This document shows, in pieces, positions 23,897 to 33,098 of a DNA stretch of 64,000 bases. Both the position numbers and the translations under genes were made by a program. Source of the DNA: UBA1366 sp047602575 (GTDB lineage Bacteria; Bacillota; Clostridia; Oscillospirales; Ruminococcaceae); assembly GCA_047602575.1 (NCBI GenBank), contig JASGGY010000003.1:496001-560000 (forward strand), in the 5' to 3' direction. Every line of letters starts with the position of its first letter. Position 1 is the stretch's first letter. The notes under the pieces are model-generated. The model was not told the DNA's origin. It was given only the letters and a program-made list of their open reading frames with translations, and made no database searches.

Positions 23897-25726
23897 ATGT
23901 GTGGTTTTGTAGGATTTACCAATACAATTGAGAATGCGTCCGCAGTCATCGGCGGGATGATGGACAAAATCAAGCACCGCGGTCCGGATTCCGAGGGGAA
24001 ATATGTGGACGAGGGTGTGGCGATGGGCTTCCGACGGCTGTCGATCATCGACCTCTCAACGCTGGGCAGCCAGCCGATGTTTAACGAGGACGGCAACATT
24101 GTACTGACATTCAACGGCGAGATTTACAATTACCAGCCCCTGCGCGACGAGCTGGCAGCAAAAGGGCATCATTTTACAACAAAAACCGACTCCGAGGTGC
24201 TGATTCACGGCTATGAGGAGTGGGGCACGGGGCTGCTCAACAAGCTGCGCGGGATGTTTGCGTTCGTCATCTGGGACAAAGCAAAGCGCCGGCTGTTCGG
24301 GGCGCGCGATTTCTTCGGCATCAAGCCGCTGTATTACGGTAAGTTCGGCGAAACCTTTCTGTACGGCTCGGAGATCAAAAGCTTTCTGGCGCATCCGCAT
24401 TTTACCAAGGAGCTGAACGAAGCAGCGCTCGAAAACTACCTGACCTTTCAGTATTCCCCCACCGAAGAAACGTTTTTTAAGGGCGTGAAAAAGCTGCCCG
24501 CCGCGCATTATTTCCTTTATCAGGATGGAAAAATTGAGGTTAAGCGGTACTGGGAAGTAAAATTCAACGCCGACGGCAAGCCGCAGCTCGACGATTGGGT
24601 GAAGCAGATTACCGAAACTTTCCAGAATTCGGTCAAAGCGCATAAAATTGCGGACGTGGAAGTCGGCAGCTTCCTCTCTAGCGGCGTGGACTCGAGCTAC
24701 GTGGCTGCGGTTGCGAACGTGGATAAGACATTTACCGTAGGCTTCGGCGAGGACGAGCGCTATAACGAGATCGGATACGCAAAAGAGTTTTCAAAATATA
24801 TACAAAAGGAAAATATTTCTAAGATTATCACCCCCGAAGAATACTGGAACAGCCTGCCGCTTGTGCAGTATCACATGGATGAGCCGCTTGCCGATCCCTC
24901 CTGCGTGGCGCTGTTTTTCGTATGCAAGCTTGCCGCAGAAAAGGTTAAGGTTGTACTCAGCGGCGAGGGTGCTGACGAGATTTTCGGCGGCTACAACATT
25001 TATAAAGAGCCGGGCGACGTGAATTTCTATAACCGCATTCCCCGCCCGCTCCGGCGCGCAATTGGTGCGGCGGCTGGGATTTTTCCGGCAAAGCGGGGGC
25101 TCAATTTCCTCATCCGGCGCAGCAAGGACCTCGAGGAGCGCTTCATCGGCAACGCTTATATGTTCACCGAAAAAGAGCGCAAGGAGCTGCTGAAAATCAC
25201 GACCTCCGCACCGCCGGCGACGACGATCACCAAGCCCTTTTACGAAAAAGTCGCGGATCAGGATGATGTGACAAAAATGCAATATCTGGATTTGCACCTC
25301 TGGATGACGGGCGATATTCTGCTCAAAGCCGACAAAATGAGCATGGCGCACTCGCTAGAGCTGCGCGTGCCGTTTCTCGACAAGGAAGTGATGAAGCTCG
25401 CCGAACGCATCCCCACCCGCTACCGCGTCACCAAGGAGAACACCAAGTACGCCATGCGCCTCGCCGCGCTCAAAGCCTGCCCCCCGCAGACCGCGAACAA
25501 GAAAAAACTTGGCTTCCCCGTGCCGACCCGCGTTTGGCTGCGTGAGGATAAGTACTACAACCTGATCAAAAAAGCGTTCACCTCCCCCGCCGCAGAGCAG
25601 TATTTCCACACCGACAAGCTCGTCGCCGTCCTCGACGAGCACAAATCCGGCAAACGCGACAACTCCCGCAAAGTCTGGACGATTTTTTCCTTTTTAGTGT
25701 GGCATAAGGTTTATTTTGAGAAGTGA
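23897..25726 (+). CDS. asnB: Asparagine synthase (glutamine-hydrolysing)
   Basis: A 609-residue AsnB. Cys2 of MCGFVGF is the glutaminase nucleophile, with HRGPDSEG and FNGEIYNY completing the Ntn-hydrolase site. The C-terminal synthetase has the PP-loop SSGVDSSYVAA near 260 and GEGADEIFGGYN. It makes asparagine from aspartate with glutamine as nitrogen donor. Length and motif order are normal. It stands alone on the plus strand with its own promoter and is followed nine bases later by a GC-hairpin repeat. Confidence 0.93.
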   Translation: MCGFVGFTNTIENASAVIGGMMDKIKHRGPDSEGKYVDEGVAMGFRRLSIIDLSTLGSQPMFNEDGNIVLTFNGEIYNYQPLRDELAAKGHHFTTKTDSEVLIHGYEEWGTGLLNKLRGMFAFVIWDKAKRRLFGARDFFGIKPLYYGKFGETFLYGSEIKSFLAHPHFTKELNEAALENYLTFQYSPTEETFFKGVKKLPAAHYFLYQDGKIEVKRYWEVKFNADGKPQLDDWVKQITETFQNSVKAHKIADVEVGSFLSSGVDSSYVAAVANVDKTFTVGFGEDERYNEIGYAKEFSKYIQKENISKIITPEEYWNSLPLVQYHMDEPLADPSCVALFFVCKLAAEKVKVVLSGEGADEIFGGYNIYKEPGDVNFYNRIPRPLRRAIGAAAGIFPAKRGLNFLIRRSKDLEERFIGNAYMFTEKERKELLKITTSAPPATTITKPFYEKVADQDDVTKMQYLDLHLWMTGDILLKADKMSMAHSLELRVPFLDKEVMKLAERIPTRYRVTKENTKYAMRLAALKACPPQTANKKKLGFPVPTRVWLREDKYYNLIKKAFTSPAAEQYFHTDKLVAVLDEHKSGKRDNSRKVWTIFSFLVWHKVYFEK

Positions 25727-25734
25727 GTGACTTT

Positions 25735-25806
25735 TGTCAGAGGGCGTTGCCCTCCGACACCTCCTACCAAAGGGTCAATTGACCCTTTGGAAACCCGTTG
25801 TTTTTT
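25735..25806 (+). repeat. GC-hairpin repeat, copy 1
   Basis: Two hairpins (AGGGCGTTGCCCT and CAAAGGGTCAATTGACCCTTTG) followed by GGAAACCCGTTGTTTT. It starts nine bases after the asnB stop and may serve as its terminator. Confidence 0.75.
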
Positions 25807-26063
25807 AAATTATTACTTTGTGATACTATATAAGCGGGAGCGAATTTATAATTTGTAATCTTACATTGCTATCGCAAGCTATAATCTCCGAATAATTGCT
25901 GCGAAAAAGTGTGTTATATGCTAAAAAATTAAACTCCGCGGGAATAATCCTGCGGAGTTTAAACAGCCAATAATGTCTATACTCTGTTTTGTGCGCTCCA
26001 AAAGAATCGCAATACAGTGGCGAAAACGAAATATGCAAAGCAGAACAAAGTATAAATCTAAAA

Positions 26064-26132
26064 AACAATGGGTTTCCAAAGGGTACTTGTACCCTTTGGC
26101 AGGAGGTGTCGGAGGGCGGCGCCCTCTGACAT
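26064..26132 (-). repeat. GC-hairpin repeat, copy 2 (inverted)
   Basis: Same layout as copy 1 in reverse orientation: AACAATGGGTTTCC, then the CCAAAGGGTACTTG hairpin and the GAGGGCGGCGCCCTC hairpin. It lies 50 bp downstream of the leftward methyltransferase gene. Confidence 0.75.
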
Positions 26133-26181
26133 AGTTTCATCAACAAATTTAACGCCGCAGGACTGATCCTGCGGCGTTTTT

Positions 26182-27303
26182 TTAGTCTTTGAAATACATG
26201 AACAACTGGCATTTGAGCATACCGTTGTAGAGTTTTCGGCGGCGGTCGGCTTTTTTGCCGAAAAACTTTTCAAAATCCTCGTGGGGAGAAATGATCACGC
26301 AGGGCGTGGAAGCCGAGGGCTGAAGGCGCTCGCCGAGCCGTTTGTACAGTTCTTCCGCCTGTCGGATTTCCAGCATCCGCTCGCCGTAGGGCGGGTTGCA
26401 GACGGTGACAGCGCCCGGCGGCGGCGTGAAGTCTTTAATATCGCCCTGACTGACCTTGATGCGCGAGGAAACGCCGGCTTTCTTGACATTATCGATGGTC
26501 AGCTCTACCGCGCTGAAATCGATGTCTGAGCCGAACGCACGGAACGCGGCGGTGCGGTTGATGGCGGATTTGACTTCCTCCCGCGTGGTTTCCCAGATTG
26601 ATGACGGGATGACCTTCCATTCTTCCGCGGCGAATTTGCGCCGGATGCCCGGTGCGATTCCGCAGGCTTTGAACGCAGCCTCGATGAGAAGCGTTCCCGA
26701 GCCGCACATGGGGTCGCAGACGACGCTGTCCGCCCGCACACGCGCGAGGTCGATGATGCCCGCCGCCAGGGTTTCCTTGATGGGCGCGTCGTTGGATTTA
26801 CGCCGGTAGCCGCGCTTGTGCAGCCCCTGACCGGTGGTATCGAGATAGATTGTTGCGACATCTTTATGAATGGCAAACTGCATCTGATGAACGGCTCCGG
26901 ATTCGTCGAACCAGCCGCCACCGTACTTTAGTTTCAAGCGCTCAACCGCCGCTTTTTTTATGATCTTCTGGCAATCCGGTATGCTGTGCAGCTGGGAATT
27001 GAGCGCGTAGCCCTTGACGGGGAACGCGTCGTCCTGCCCGATATAGTCCTCAAGCGGGAGGCTTTTTACGCCCTGAAAGAGCGCTTCAAAGGTCGGCGCG
27101 GGGAAGCTTCCAAGCTCGATGAGCACGCGCTCGGCGGTTGACAGGCAGAAGTTCGCGCGCGCAAGGGTAGTGAAATCACCGGTGAAGCTGACCTTTCCGT
27201 CTGTTACCGCGACGTTTTCGCCGCCGATTTTTTTTACCTCAAACGACAGGATGCTTTCCAGTCCGAAATGGCAGGGACAGGTTAATCTGATGGTTTCCGG
27301 CAT
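26182..27303 (-). CDS. THUMP-domain class I RNA methyltransferase (RlmL/YpsC type)
   Basis: About 373 residues starting MPETIRLTCPCHFGLESILS. A THUMP RNA-binding part (~1-165, with HKDVATIYLDTTGQGLHKRG) is followed by a UPF0020 methyltransferase: SAM motif VVCDPMCGSGTLLIEAA and catalytic NPPY in VTVCNPPYGERM, as in guanine-N2 rRNA methyltransferases. ATG 27303 is chosen because CGGAG precedes it and the family starts here; the longer frame upstream has no ribosome site. It likely modifies 23S rRNA. Confidence 0.88.
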   Translation of the reverse strand: MPETIRLTCPCHFGLESILSFEVKKIGGENVAVTDGKVSFTGDFTTLARANFCLSTAERVLIELGSFPAPTFEALFQGVKSLPLEDYIGQDDAFPVKGYALNSQLHSIPDCQKIIKKAAVERLKLKYGGGWFDESGAVHQMQFAIHKDVATIYLDTTGQGLHKRGYRRKSNDAPIKETLAAGIIDLARVRADSVVCDPMCGSGTLLIEAAFKACGIAPGIRRKFAAEEWKVIPSSIWETTREEVKSAINRTAAFRAFGSDIDFSAVELTIDNVKKAGVSSRIKVSQGDIKDFTPPPGAVTVCNPPYGERMLEIRQAEELYKRLGERLQPSASTPCVIISPHEDFEKFFGKKADRRRKLYNGMLKCQLFMYFKD

Positions 27304-27349
27304 ACTTACTCCGATCAGCCGCATGGCGGCAGGTGTGTCATTTTGTGGG

Positions 27350-27646
27350 TTATTGGGTGAGATGATCAAACTCCTGATCCCATTCAGCCGTGAAATTTCT
27401 GGAATGCGACGGCAGAAAGACAGAGTGTTCGGCTTGCTTGTGCGGGTGGTTCGCGCGATAGACAATCGCAAAGCATAGCACAACCATCAGAACGAGTATC
27501 ACAAAGGTTTCAATCAGTAAAAAAATAAACTTTTTCTTGTTTTCGGGCATCAAACAGCATTTCAACAGCACTTTGATACCGTTTTCGTCGTTTTTTACGG
27601 ATGCGCTGGATTTTTCTTTTTTGGTCAGATTCATCAAAATACCCAT
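27350..27646 (-). CDS. Hypothetical 98-residue single-pass membrane protein
   Basis: Charged N-terminus with lysines, one strong membrane helix (about 41-63, FIFLLIETFVILVLMVVLCFA) and a polar tail. I recognise no family. No clear ribosome site precedes the ATG at 27646 or the second ATG at 27634. A possible hairpin ACCCATA/TATGGGT spans the first start codon and could mask it. It lies 46 bp upstream of the RNA methyltransferase gene on the same strand, so they may share a transcript. Confidence 0.5.
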   Translation of the reverse strand: MGILMNLTKKEKSSASVKNDENGIKVLLKCCLMPENKKKFIFLLIETFVILVLMVVLCFAIVYRANHPHKQAEHSVFLPSHSRNFTAEWDQEFDHLTQ

Positions 27647-27852
27647 AATTGACGAAAGCCAACGTATGGGTGCACCTCCCTTTCGCGACGGGCTGCGTTC
27701 GCAGACGCTTGCCCTTGTTCATCATCAAGCGAATAATTCATATAAATTTCTTCATTCATTTTGTCGAAATTAGAATGATTCGTTCAATCGTTTCTATGCT
27801 ATTTGTATAATACCATATAGATTTGAACTGAAGATGAACGTTATAAGACAAA

Positions 27853-27886
27853 TAGAAAAACCCGCGCAATCTGCGGGGTTTTTCTG
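27853..27886 (-). terminator. Terminator after the nitroreductase gene
   Basis: Stem AAAAACCC/GGGTTTTT with a GC-rich core, T run on both strands; it can act in either direction. Confidence 0.65.
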
Positions 27887-27896
27887 CGCTGCGCGA

Positions 27897-28496
27897 TTAG
27901 GTTTCGGCGGTAAGAACGCGGGCGGAGATGTCGGAAAATTCCTTTTCTCCCGCGGGCGCGGCAGGTATTCCGGCTGGCATCTGGGCGATAAGCTTCCAGC
28001 TTGCGGGAATGTTCCATGCGGCACGAACATCCTGTTCGACCAGCTCGGTATAATGCTGTAAGCTTGCGCCGATGCCGGCTTCTGCCAATGCCGTCCAAAC
28101 GGCGAGCTGGCTCATGGCGTTGGTATGCTGGCTCCAAACGGGGAAATTCTTTGCGTAGAGCGGGAAACCGCTTACCAGACCGTCAACCACTGATTCGTCC
28201 TCAAAGAACAGCACGGTAAAAAACCCGGATTTGAACGCGCCCTCGATTTTCTGGCGGCTTGCTTCAAACGCCGCTGCGTCTGTGACCTTGGCGATGGCGG
28301 CGGTCACAAGATCCCAGAATCTGCGGTGCGCATCGTCGAACAGCACAAGCGCGCGGGTGGACTGTGAGTTAAACGCGGACGGAACGTGCTTGATCACGTC
28401 CTTGATCAGTGCCTCGACTTCAGTATTCGAGAGCGCTTTGCCCGGCGCAAAGCCGTAAACGGAGCGCCGATTTTTTAAAGCTTGTAAGAATTCCAT
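27897..28496 (-). CDS. Nitroreductase-family FMN oxidoreductase
   Basis: A 199-residue protein starting MEFLQALKNRRSVYGFAPGK, the usual N-terminal RRSxRxF pattern that binds FMN, with PSAFNSQSTRALVLFD and later GIGASLQHY. It resembles small nitroreductases of the YdfN/HBN1 group that reduce nitro compounds or quinones with NAD(P)H. GGAGG precedes the ATG. It has its own promoter (28520-28548) and terminator. Confidence 0.88.
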   Translation of the reverse strand: MEFLQALKNRRSVYGFAPGKALSNTEVEALIKDVIKHVPSAFNSQSTRALVLFDDAHRRFWDLVTAAIAKVTDAAAFEASRQKIEGAFKSGFFTVLFFEDESVVDGLVSGFPLYAKNFPVWSQHTNAMSQLAVWTALAEAGIGASLQHYTELVEQDVRAAWNIPASWKLIAQMPAGIPAAPAGEKEFSDISARVLTAET

Positions 28497-28519
28497 GAAA
28501 ACACCTCCTGTTTTTTCTT

Positions 28520-28548
28520 ATTATAACGCTTTACGGCGAAATATGCAA
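28520..28548 (-). promoter_or_regulatory. Nitroreductase gene promoter
   Basis: TTGCAT (28548-28543), 17-bp spacer, TATAAT (28525-28520). Confidence 0.75.
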
Positions 28549-28560
28549 GTGATTTTGTCA

Positions 28561-28590
28561 CAAAAAAACAAGCCCCGGATGGAGCTTGTC
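28561..28590 (-). terminator. Terminator of the sugar ABC transporter operon
   Basis: ACAAGC/GCTTGT stem with inner G-C pairs, followed leftward by a run of seven T. Confidence 0.7.
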
Positions 28591-28596
28591 TGTTTG

Positions 28597-29454
28597 TTAT
28601 TCTTTTACGCCGCCGAGCGCAACGCCCTCGATGATGTATTTGGAAAGAATGAAGTACACGATGAAAATTGGGATGACGGTGATGAACAATCCCATGTAAA
28701 CCACGCCGAAGTCTGTTTTAAACTGTTCGGAGCGGAACATCTGGATGGACATCGGGAGGGTGATTTTATCCGGTGAGGTCAGGATGATCGACGGAACAAA
28801 GAGGTTGTTCCAAGCGGCGATGAACTGGAAGATTGCCTGTGTGGCAATTGCGGGCAGCAGCATCGGCGTTACGATCGTGTTAAACGTGCGGAATTCACCC
28901 GCTCCGTCAATACGCGAGGATTCAACAATTTCGAGCGACAATGCGCTTTGCATATACTGTCGCATGAAAAAGACAATTGTCGGTGCGGCAATGGAAGGGA
29001 TGATCAGCGGCCAGTAGGTATCGTCGAGGTTGATCTGCAGCATGAACTGGTAGAAACCTAAGATAGAAACCTGTGCCGGAACCATCATGATGGCAAGGAT
29101 GAAGGTCCATACCGCTTTTCTGCCGACAAAGCGATAGGTATGGATGCCGTAAGCTGTCATTGCCGAGAAATAGACGCTGAAAACAGTCGTCGGAACCGCG
29201 ATGGTCAGGCTGTTGAGCATGGTTCTCCAGATCGGGGTCGTACCGCTGGCTTTATCCATTAACATATCAAAGTTCGTCTTAAACAGTCCGCCGGGCAGCA
29301 GATGAATGCCGGCCTTGATCTGTTCGGAGCTGAGCGTTGCGTTGACGATCATGATATAGAACGGAAACAGGCTGAGTACACACAACAAGATGCAGACACA
29401 AGTCCGGATGATGCGGTTCAACAATAAATAGCTGCTGTATTTTTGTGTTTTCAT
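28597..29454 (-). CDS. Carbohydrate ABC transporter permease, MalG type
   Basis: A 285-residue inner-membrane protein with six predicted helices. The EAA loop reads ESSRIDGAGEFRTFNTIVTPMLLPAI, the contact for the ATPase. The C-terminal IVYFILSKYIIEGVALGGVKE is typical of MalG/UgpE permeases. It overlaps the other permease by four bases. With the binding protein upstream it forms a sugar importer; no ATPase gene lies nearby, so a shared MsmX-type ATPase is likely (inference). Confidence 0.9.
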   Translation of the reverse strand: MKTQKYSSYLLLNRIIRTCVCILLCVLSLFPFYIMIVNATLSSEQIKAGIHLLPGGLFKTNFDMLMDKASGTTPIWRTMLNSLTIAVPTTVFSVYFSAMTAYGIHTYRFVGRKAVWTFILAIMMVPAQVSILGFYQFMLQINLDDTYWPLIIPSIAAPTIVFFMRQYMQSALSLEIVESSRIDGAGEFRTFNTIVTPMLLPAIATQAIFQFIAAWNNLFVPSIILTSPDKITLPMSIQMFRSEQFKTDFGVVYMGLFITVIPIFIVYFILSKYIIEGVALGGVKE

Positions 29455-30467
29455 CTTAATACCCCCAAGCCCTTTTTCTTCTTAACTTTAGGAGTTTCTT
29501 TGTCACCGAGGAAGAAGAACATAACCAAACTGATGATGAGCGTGATCAGGAAGAGAATCACCGAAACAGCAGAGGCGACGCCCATATCCTTATCCGCGCC
29601 GAAGGCTTTTAGTTTAATATACATGGTCACGGTTGTCGATTTATAGTCCGGACCGCCGTTGCCGACCTGATCGACGTTAAACATCGCAGGGATGTCATAC
29701 ATCTGCAAGCCGCCGATTGCGGAAGTTACCAGCACAAAGAGGATGATCGGCTTGAGCATGGGCAGCGTAATGCGGAAGAACGTTTTGATGCCGCTTGCGC
29801 CATCGATGTTCGCCGCTTCAAATAAGCTGGGATTGATGCCCAGAATACCTGCAATGATCAAAAGCATGGTGTTGCCGTACCACATCCAGAAGAGGATGAA
29901 GGAAATGATTCCGCGGGTACCGGTTGCGCTGAGCATAAAGTCAAAATTCCTTGCGACAAGACCTGCATCGCGCAGCATTTCCGTGATCGGTCCTTCGTTT
30001 CCGAACAGAGAATAGAACAGGAACGAAACCGATGCCGCGGTGATGATATTGGGCATATAGATCATGATTTTAAACGCGCCCTGACCTTTGAGTTTCATTT
30101 TGGTGTCCGTCAGCCAAACCGCGAGAACGAGCGCAAGAAGAATCTGCGGGATAAAGTTCACCGCCCAGATAGAGCCTGTTGTTTTAAAGCTTTCGACTGC
30201 TTGGGTGTCAAAGGTATAGACCTTGTCGATTTTATTCCAGATCAGAGATTTGAAGTTATCCAGTCCGCAGAAGTCCGGTCCGATCATGCCGGGTCTGACT
30301 TTTTTTGATCCGCCGAACCAATAATATTCCTGAACGCTGAGCCAAAATGTTTTTACCAACGGCCAGAATGAGAAAATAAAGTACGACAGGAAAAACGGTG
30401 CGATGAACAGATAGCCGTACTTTCCGTAAGAAACGGATTTTATTTTTTTTCTGGTGTTACCTTGCAT
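29451..30467 (-). CDS. Carbohydrate ABC transporter permease, MalF type
   Basis: About 338 residues, six predicted helices. The EAA loop is EAANIDGASGIKTFFRITLPMLKP. N-terminal YGYLFIAPFFLSYFIFSFWP is the common first helix. ATG 30467 is chosen because AGGAG lies upstream. It follows the solute-binding gene after a 118-bp gap with a hairpin and overlaps the MalG-type gene. Confidence 0.9.
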   Translation of the reverse strand: MQGNTRKKIKSVSYGKYGYLFIAPFFLSYFIFSFWPLVKTFWLSVQEYYWFGGSKKVRPGMIGPDFCGLDNFKSLIWNKIDKVYTFDTQAVESFKTTGSIWAVNFIPQILLALVLAVWLTDTKMKLKGQGAFKIMIYMPNIITAASVSFLFYSLFGNEGPITEMLRDAGLVARNFDFMLSATGTRGIISFILFWMWYGNTMLLIIAGILGINPSLFEAANIDGASGIKTFFRITLPMLKPIILFVLVTSAIGGLQMYDIPAMFNVDQVGNGGPDYKSTTVTMYIKLKAFGADKDMGVASAVSVILFLITLIISLVMFFFLGDKETPKVKKKKGLGVLR

Positions 30468-30525
30468 TATCTCAGCTCCTTTCACTACTAAAATACGTGC
30501 TTCGTTTTTACAAATCTCGAAATTT

Positions 30526-30560
30526 TCTGCTCCTTAACAGCAGTTGTGATAAGGAGCAGA
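30526..30560 (-). other. Intercistronic hairpin between binding protein and permeases
   Basis: Eleven-bp arms (30526-30536 and 30550-30560). Hairpins at this place commonly stabilise or partly terminate the binding-protein mRNA, raising its level above the permeases. Confidence 0.6.
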
Positions 30561-30584
30561 TAAATTTCACGATATTCGGCTTAA

Positions 30585-32042
30585 TTATTCTGCGGTGATG
30601 GACTTATTCGCATCAAGAACAGCCGACTTGAAGTCATGGAGTGCGGTTTCCTTGTCCTTGTTGCCGATCGCGTATTCTGTTACCTGAGTATTGAACGCCG
30701 CATTGATGGTGGAATCAAACGGAGTTGTGGTCGTTACGTCGATCTTGTCAGCCAGAGGCAGGAAGAACTGGAGGAAGTTCTGCTTGTCGGCAAGGATGTC
30801 AACCATAACAGGATCTTTGTCCGCAGCTGCGGTGTTGCCGGTTGCGATTCCGCCGCCTGCATCGATGATTTCCTGAACGGCTGCCTTGTTGTTGATGTAG
30901 TCGGAGTTGAGTGCGTTGATCTTCTTCATCGAGTCGGTTTCACAAGTGAAGTACTTGATGATGGTTGCAGCCATTTCCTTATCGGAAGTGTTCGTGGTTG
31001 CTGCGAGCCATGTGCCGCCCCAATAGTATTCCTGAGGACCCTGAATCAGCAGATAGTCGCCGTAGCTCTTGGGATCGAGGCACCAGTAAGTAAACCATGT
31101 GCATCCCGGCCATGCGAGAACTTCATCAGAACCGTCGGATTTCTTAGCGCCCCACTCTGTGGACCATTGCTTGGTGTTGTAGGTCAGCTCCTTGGAATAC
31201 AGGGATTTTGCGAAATCCATGTAAGCTTCCATGGTCGGGTCGATCTTCAGAACGTTGTTGTCGTCAACCCATGCCTGCTCGCGGGCTGCCATGTATACGC
31301 GGAACACGTCGTCCGTACCGGCGAGGAGCTTGGTAGCGCCCTTCGATGCGGTGTTTACCTTCTCTGCGGTTTCGAGAACCTTATCCCAGCTTGCGAAGGA
31401 TTCCTGGATCTTTGCGGGATCGCCAGTGCCGAGGTATTCTTCACACAGGGACTTTCTTACGGTCCATGCGCCGGGGCAAGCCTGCCAGGACAGAGCCTTG
31501 AGTGTGCCGTATGCGGTTGCGATGTCCTTGGTATACTGATACTCGTTTGCGGTATCCGCGTCGGTGATACCCAGATCAGCGATCGGCAGGGTATACTTAT
31601 CTTCTGCGGTATACTTCTGGATATAGTCAGCTTCAAGACCGATCAGGTCGGGATACTGCTTGTTGTTGGTGTCCGCAAGCATCGCGTCGAGCTTGATCTG
31701 ATAGGTGTCGGTTCCTCCGGTGTTTACATAAACAATTCTCTTGTACAGGTCGGGATGGTCTGCTTTGAACGGGCCGTCAAGGATCTTCTGAATGTCGGTG
31801 TTCCACGACCATACGAAGAACGCATCTGCTGCGTCCGCATCACCGGACACGACGTTTGCAACCGTGGTGGTTGCTTCAGGTGCTGTGGTGGTTTCGCCGG
31901 CTTTGGTGGTTCCGGTCGGCTTGGTGGTGGTGGCTGCTGTACTGTTGGCAGTACTCGAATCATCACTGCCGCAAGCGGTGAAGATGGAGCTTGCCATTAC
32001 CAGCGCAAATGCACCGGTAAGCACTCTTTTGACTTTGGTCAT
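30585..32042 (-). CDS. Extracellular sugar-binding lipoprotein of an ABC importer
   Basis: A 485-residue lipoprotein. The signal peptide ends in a lipobox SSIFTAC with Cys24; a Ser/Thr-rich linker follows (about 25-65). The body has the pattern of family 1 extracellular solute-binding proteins. It delivers a sugar to the two permeases downstream; the ligand is unknown. It lies 44 bp after the LacI-type regulator gene on the same strand, so regulator and transporter are probably one regulon. Confidence 0.9.
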   Translation of the reverse strand: MTKVKRVLTGAFALVMASSIFTACGSDDSSTANSTAATTTKPTGTTKAGETTTAPEATTTVANVVSGDADAADAFFVWSWNTDIQKILDGPFKADHPDLYKRIVYVNTGGTDTYQIKLDAMLADTNNKQYPDLIGLEADYIQKYTAEDKYTLPIADLGITDADTANEYQYTKDIATAYGTLKALSWQACPGAWTVRKSLCEEYLGTGDPAKIQESFASWDKVLETAEKVNTASKGATKLLAGTDDVFRVYMAAREQAWVDDNNVLKIDPTMEAYMDFAKSLYSKELTYNTKQWSTEWGAKKSDGSDEVLAWPGCTWFTYWCLDPKSYGDYLLIQGPQEYYWGGTWLAATTNTSDKEMAATIIKYFTCETDSMKKINALNSDYINNKAAVQEIIDAGGGIATGNTAAADKDPVMVDILADKQNFLQFFLPLADKIDVTTTTPFDSTINAAFNTQVTEYAIGNKDKETALHDFKSAVLDANKSITAE

Positions 32043-32086
32043 AACTTTTCCTCCTTAAATAACTGCATTATGTTAAAATTAATGCC

Positions 32087-33098
32087 TTAATTAATTGCCC
32101 CGACGCTTTCGCCGGGAATCAGCTCGCCGTTGATCGTATAAACCTCGTTAAACGTCAGCGCAGGGTTTTCGATGAGGTTAATCAGCCGGTCTGCAGCTTT
32201 TCTTCCCGAGCAGGAACGTATCCTGCCGGTAGGTCGCAAGCTTCGGGCTGAGGAGCTGGGACAACGCGATGCCGTCATATCCGACAACCGATACGTCTTG
32301 GGGAACGCTGAAGCCGAGATCCTTGAGCGCGTTGAGTCCGCCGATTGCCGAAAAATCATCCGGCATAAAAATACAGGTCGGCGGGTCGGGGAGCTGCATG
32401 AGTTCCTGCGTTTGTTTGAGGGTTAGGTCGGGGTTGTGGAAATCTCCGTAGAGGATATAATCAGTGCGCGGCTCGATGCCGGCATTCTTGATGGCTTTCA
32501 CAAATGCCGCATAGCGCTTTTCCGCGACGGCGGAACGGTTGCCCTGGATATAAGCGATTTTGCGGTGACCTTTTGTGACAACATATTCGACGAGCTTTGC
32601 GATACCGACTGCGTTATCCGAAAGGACTGCCGTGCGGCAATCAAAGATGTGGTCAATGGTCACAACCGGGATGTCGCCGTTGATGACTTCATAAACGTCA
32701 GGGTCGGTAAAATCGGTGCAGGCGATGATGATGCCGTCGATGTTGCGGTATTTACAATGCTCGTAGGTTGTCATTTTCTTCCCGCCGATGTTGCGGTTGA
32801 TGAAGGTGATATCGTAGCCTCTGTTTTCGGCTTCTGTTTTGAAGCTGTTGAGGATCTTTGCAAAAAACTCGTGGGTCAGTCCGCTTTCGGAGGCGTCGAG
32901 GAACATGACGCCCAGATTGTAGGTCCGATTGGTTTTGAGCGCTCGCGCCTGTGAATTGGGGAAATAGCCCATTTCCTTTGCGACTTTTAACAGACGTTCT
33001 TTGGTTGCCGCGCTGACGTCCTTGTGGTCGTTGAGCGCTTTGCTCACCGTTGCGACAGAAACGCCGCATTTTGCGGAAATATCTTTCAGCGAAACCAT
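32087..33098 (-). CDS. LacI-family transcriptional regulator, split by a one-base frameshift
   Basis: N-terminal LacI helix-turn-helix MVSLKDISAKCGVSVATVSK, then a periplasmic-binding-like ligand domain. The frame breaks at an A run (plus-strand T run 32198-32201). Dropping one base joins LATYRQDTFLLGKK to AADRLINLIENPALTFNEVY and the ending GELIPGESVGAIN, a complete LacI protein of about 336 residues. A sequence error is as likely as a mutation. A palindrome around AAACGTTT (33149-33160) between promoter and start suggests autoregulation. It likely controls the sugar importer downstream. Confidence 0.85.

Larger units (their letters stand above)
25727..26181. other. 455-bp gap with two inverted GC-hairpin repeats
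   Basis: Holds one repeat copy in each orientation (25735-25806, 26064-26132) around an AT-rich core without a believable gene. The core has a hairpin CTCCGC/GCGGAG near 25934-25962. A strong terminator-like hairpin (AACGCCGCAGGA/TCCTGCGGCGTT, 26151-26178) follows the leftward methyltransferase gene. The symmetrical arrangement resembles a small non-autonomous element. Confidence 0.5.

Noticed and set aside
30636..32090. 484-codon rightward frame antisense to the solute-binding protein
   Set aside because: The opposite strand encodes a clear lipoprotein with lipobox; this frame has no recognisable domain.
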